Source of the DNA: Arcticibacter sp.
GTDB taxonomy: Bacteria; Bacteroidota; Bacteroidia; 2-12-FULL-35-15
DNA: 64,000 nt
Direction: 5' to 3'
NCBI GenBank assembly: GCA_021155045.1
Contig: JAJNQB010000016.1
Span: 1 to 64,000, forward strand
The translations under genes were made by a program, and so were the position numbers. Position 1 is the stretch's first letter. The number at the start of each line of letters is the position of its first letter. The notes beneath the pieces are model-generated. The model was not told where the DNA came from and searched no databases. It saw only the letters and a program-made list of their open reading frames with translations. Below are positions 62,639-64,000 of the stretch, one piece after another.

Positions 62639-63882
62639 TGAAACACATTAATATATTTTTTACATTTTTGTTTTTTTCATTTTATAGTTTCTCGCAAATT
62701 AATTCCTATACATTCAAAAGAAAGCTTGATTCAGTTGGCGTTGATGGATATTATTCTATTCCATTAAGCCCTGAAATAACGTCAAAAAGTAAAAGTAGCT
62801 TAAACGATTTAAGGCTTTATCAGATTAGGGAGAATGATACAATTGAAGTTCCTTATTTAATAAACTACAAAGGAGATAAAGTTGAAAACAAAGAATCTTT
62901 TTTTGAACTAATTAATACCGTGTCTAATTTGAAGTGTTGCTCTTTTGTAACGCTCAAAATGAATAAAAGAAGAATAATAAACACCATTTATTTTGATATA
63001 GAACAATCAAATTTTGATAAAAACATTACTGTTGAAGGTAGCAATAACAATAAAGATTGGTATGTCATAAAAACTCATTTACGAATAACAGGATTCTATA
63101 ATAATTCAATTAATTTTAAATCAACCAGTATTGATTTTCCAAATGCTGAATACGAATATTTTAGAATAAAACTGGATGATGATGCTAGTGAAAAAGTTGT
63201 TATTCATAAGGCGGTTGCTTACGAAAGTTCTGTAAACAATGGAGAATATGATAAGTTGGTGGTTTTAAGTAAAAAGCAAACTAATAATAAAGAAACTAAA
63301 ACATCAGAAACAGTAATTAATTATGGTGCCAATCAGATTATTAACTACATAAAAATTAATTGTGTAAACAAAGAAAATTTTTATCGCAATATTAATATTT
63401 ACAAATCTATTGGGACTTTCCCTACAGCTAAAGGAAAAGAAGAAGCATGGCAACTTATATCAACTGGTATTTTAGCATCTGATAGAGAAAATAAATTCAA
63501 TTTAAATAATTCACAAACTACAAAACTTAAAATAGAAGTTATTAATTACGATAATCAACCTATTGAGATAACAGATGTAGAAGCCTATTCAGAAAAAATT
63601 GAATTGATTTCTAAATTGCCATTAAACGGATTGGTTTATTTGGCTTATGGAAAAGAAAATGAAAAAGCTCCCGTTTATGATTTAGTACATTTTAAATCTA
63701 AAATCCCTGAAAATTTGAATTCGATTAAGCTTGGAAAAGAAGAAACTAAAATTGAAAAACTCGAAAAAAAGTCTGCCTTAATTGAAAATAAAATTTGGCT
63801 TTGGGTTGCATTAGGCTCTCTGGTGCTTTTGATCGGCTATTTTGCTCTAAAAATGCTTAAAAATGAGCAGTCTAAGGACTAA
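62638..63882 (+). CDS. DUF3999-family membrane-anchored protein
   Basis: This 414-residue protein has a signal peptide (to about residue 20), a large beta-rich extracytoplasmic part of two or more Ig/discoidin-like modules, and a TM helix near the C-terminus (IWLWVALGSLVLLIGYFAL) followed by a short basic tail. It matches the layout of DUF3999 proteins, which usually accompany DUF2339 proteins. It starts on the last base of the DUF2339 stop codon. The function is unknown. Confidence 0.85.
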   Translation: MKHINIFFTFLFFSFYSFSQINSYTFKRKLDSVGVDGYYSIPLSPEITSKSKSSLNDLRLYQIRENDTIEVPYLINYKGDKVENKESFFELINTVSNLKCCSFVTLKMNKRRIINTIYFDIEQSNFDKNITVEGSNNNKDWYVIKTHLRITGFYNNSINFKSTSIDFPNAEYEYFRIKLDDDASEKVVIHKAVAYESSVNNGEYDKLVVLSKKQTNNKETKTSETVINYGANQIINYIKINCVNKENFYRNINIYKSIGTFPTAKGKEEAWQLISTGILASDRENKFNLNNSQTTKLKIEVINYDNQPIEITDVEAYSEKIELISKLPLNGLVYLAYGKENEKAPVYDLVHFKSKIPENLNSIKLGKEETKIEKLEKKSALIENKIWLWVALGSLVLLIGYFALKMLKNEQSKD

Positions 63883-63903
63883 CATTTAAGCTTTCTTTTA
63901 CCG

Positions 63904-63933
63904 TTGCACATTTAAAATAATAGTTTATTTTTG
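63904..63933 (+). promoter_or_regulatory. Promoter of the E2 gene (TTG-19-TATTTTTG)
   Basis: TTG is at 63904-63906, the spacer is exactly 19 nt and TATTTTTG is at 63926-63933. The ATG is 38 nt downstream. Confidence 0.72.
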
Positions 63934-63971
63934 TAACCTCTTTAAACTTTACAAACTATTATATTAAAATT

Positions 63972-64000
63972 ATGGCACAAGTTGAGTTAATAATGCCAAA
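63972..64000 (+). CDS. Start of a dihydrolipoamide acyltransferase (E2) gene, cut by the window edge
   Basis: Only nine codons are present, MAQVELIMP with the first bases of a Lys codon. MAxVELIMPK is the usual start of the lipoyl domain of 2-oxoacid dehydrogenase E2 components (branched-chain or 2-oxoglutarate type) in Bacteroidota. It is preceded by a strong promoter match. The identity rests on this short string, so it stays tentative. Confidence 0.6.

Noticed and set aside
1..64000. tRNA, rRNA, insertion sequence, prophage or integrated element
   Set aside because: I found no cloverleaf-like intergenic sequence, no transposase, integrase or phage gene. The only repeat families lack coding capacity. 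A covariance search was not possible here.

Overview
The window is chromosomal DNA from a low-GC member of the Bacteroidota, probably Flavobacteriales-like. I cannot name a species. The evidence is: many TAnnTTTG promoter boxes with few Shine-Dalgarno sites; type IX secretion (T9SS) sorting domains; a BatA-type membrane protein; a bacillithiol deacetylase; abundant SPII lipoproteins; and long Ig/PKD repeat surface proteins. I see no tRNA, rRNA, transposase, phage gene or CRISPR array. Nearly all the sequence is accounted for by 57 genes, two of them cut by the window edges.

Layout. 1-3131: a giant repeat-rich secreted protein, running off the left edge, with a small secreted partner. 3292-12951: a mixed block with an SDR, a DUF885 lipoprotein peptidase, an M42 aminopeptidase, an orphan lipoprotein, bshB1, a TSUP permease, a periplasmic glutathione peroxidase, a DAO-type oxidoreductase and a beta-helix lipoprotein. 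13085-20817: core genes rhomboid, coaD, a thioredoxin-fold protein, fbaB, accD, rpsO and pnp. 20941-26585: pyrR-pyrB, a STAS protein, a T9SS cargo protein, rnz and a XylR_N/V4R-sensing hybrid histidine kinase. 26586-33625: a surface-polysaccharide cluster of glycosyltransferase, FkbM methyltransferase, flippase, two Wzz-like proteins and an O-antigen ligase/polymerase. 33637-37958: a PaaG/PaaH-like pair and tex. 38103-45400: a YkgJ cysteine-cluster protein, an M23 peptidase, an almost bare T9SS sorting domain, a DMT exporter, a BatA/VWA protein and a dihydroorotase homologue that has lost metal ligands. 45599-50074: a second copy of the orphan lipoprotein, three tandem paralogous secreted proteins and a TPR-SpoIIE phosphatase. 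50080-52738: cysteine desulfurase and glmM. 53043-57045: a TPR protein, a ComA-like phosphosulfolactate synthase, rhodanese, DedA and aroE. 57290-64000: a POT transporter, a thioredoxin, a small DNA-binding-like protein, a DUF2339/DUF3999 pair and the start of a 2-oxoacid dehydrogenase E2 gene.

The most interesting structures are not single genes. They are: (i) an intergenic element in three copies with terminal inverted repeats and no transposase; (ii) a second dispersed repeat family, four copies, two of them sharing an identical 50-bp core; (iii) at least eight genes whose TAnnTTTG box ends only 4-9 nt before the ATG, predicting leaderless or near-leaderless mRNAs and correcting several start codons; (iv) the 45.6-50.1 kb locus of lipoprotein, secreted-paralogue triplet and TPR-SpoIIE phosphatase, the best candidate here for an uncharacterised envelope signalling system; and (v) three nearly identical in-frame 270-bp repeats in the giant surface protein.
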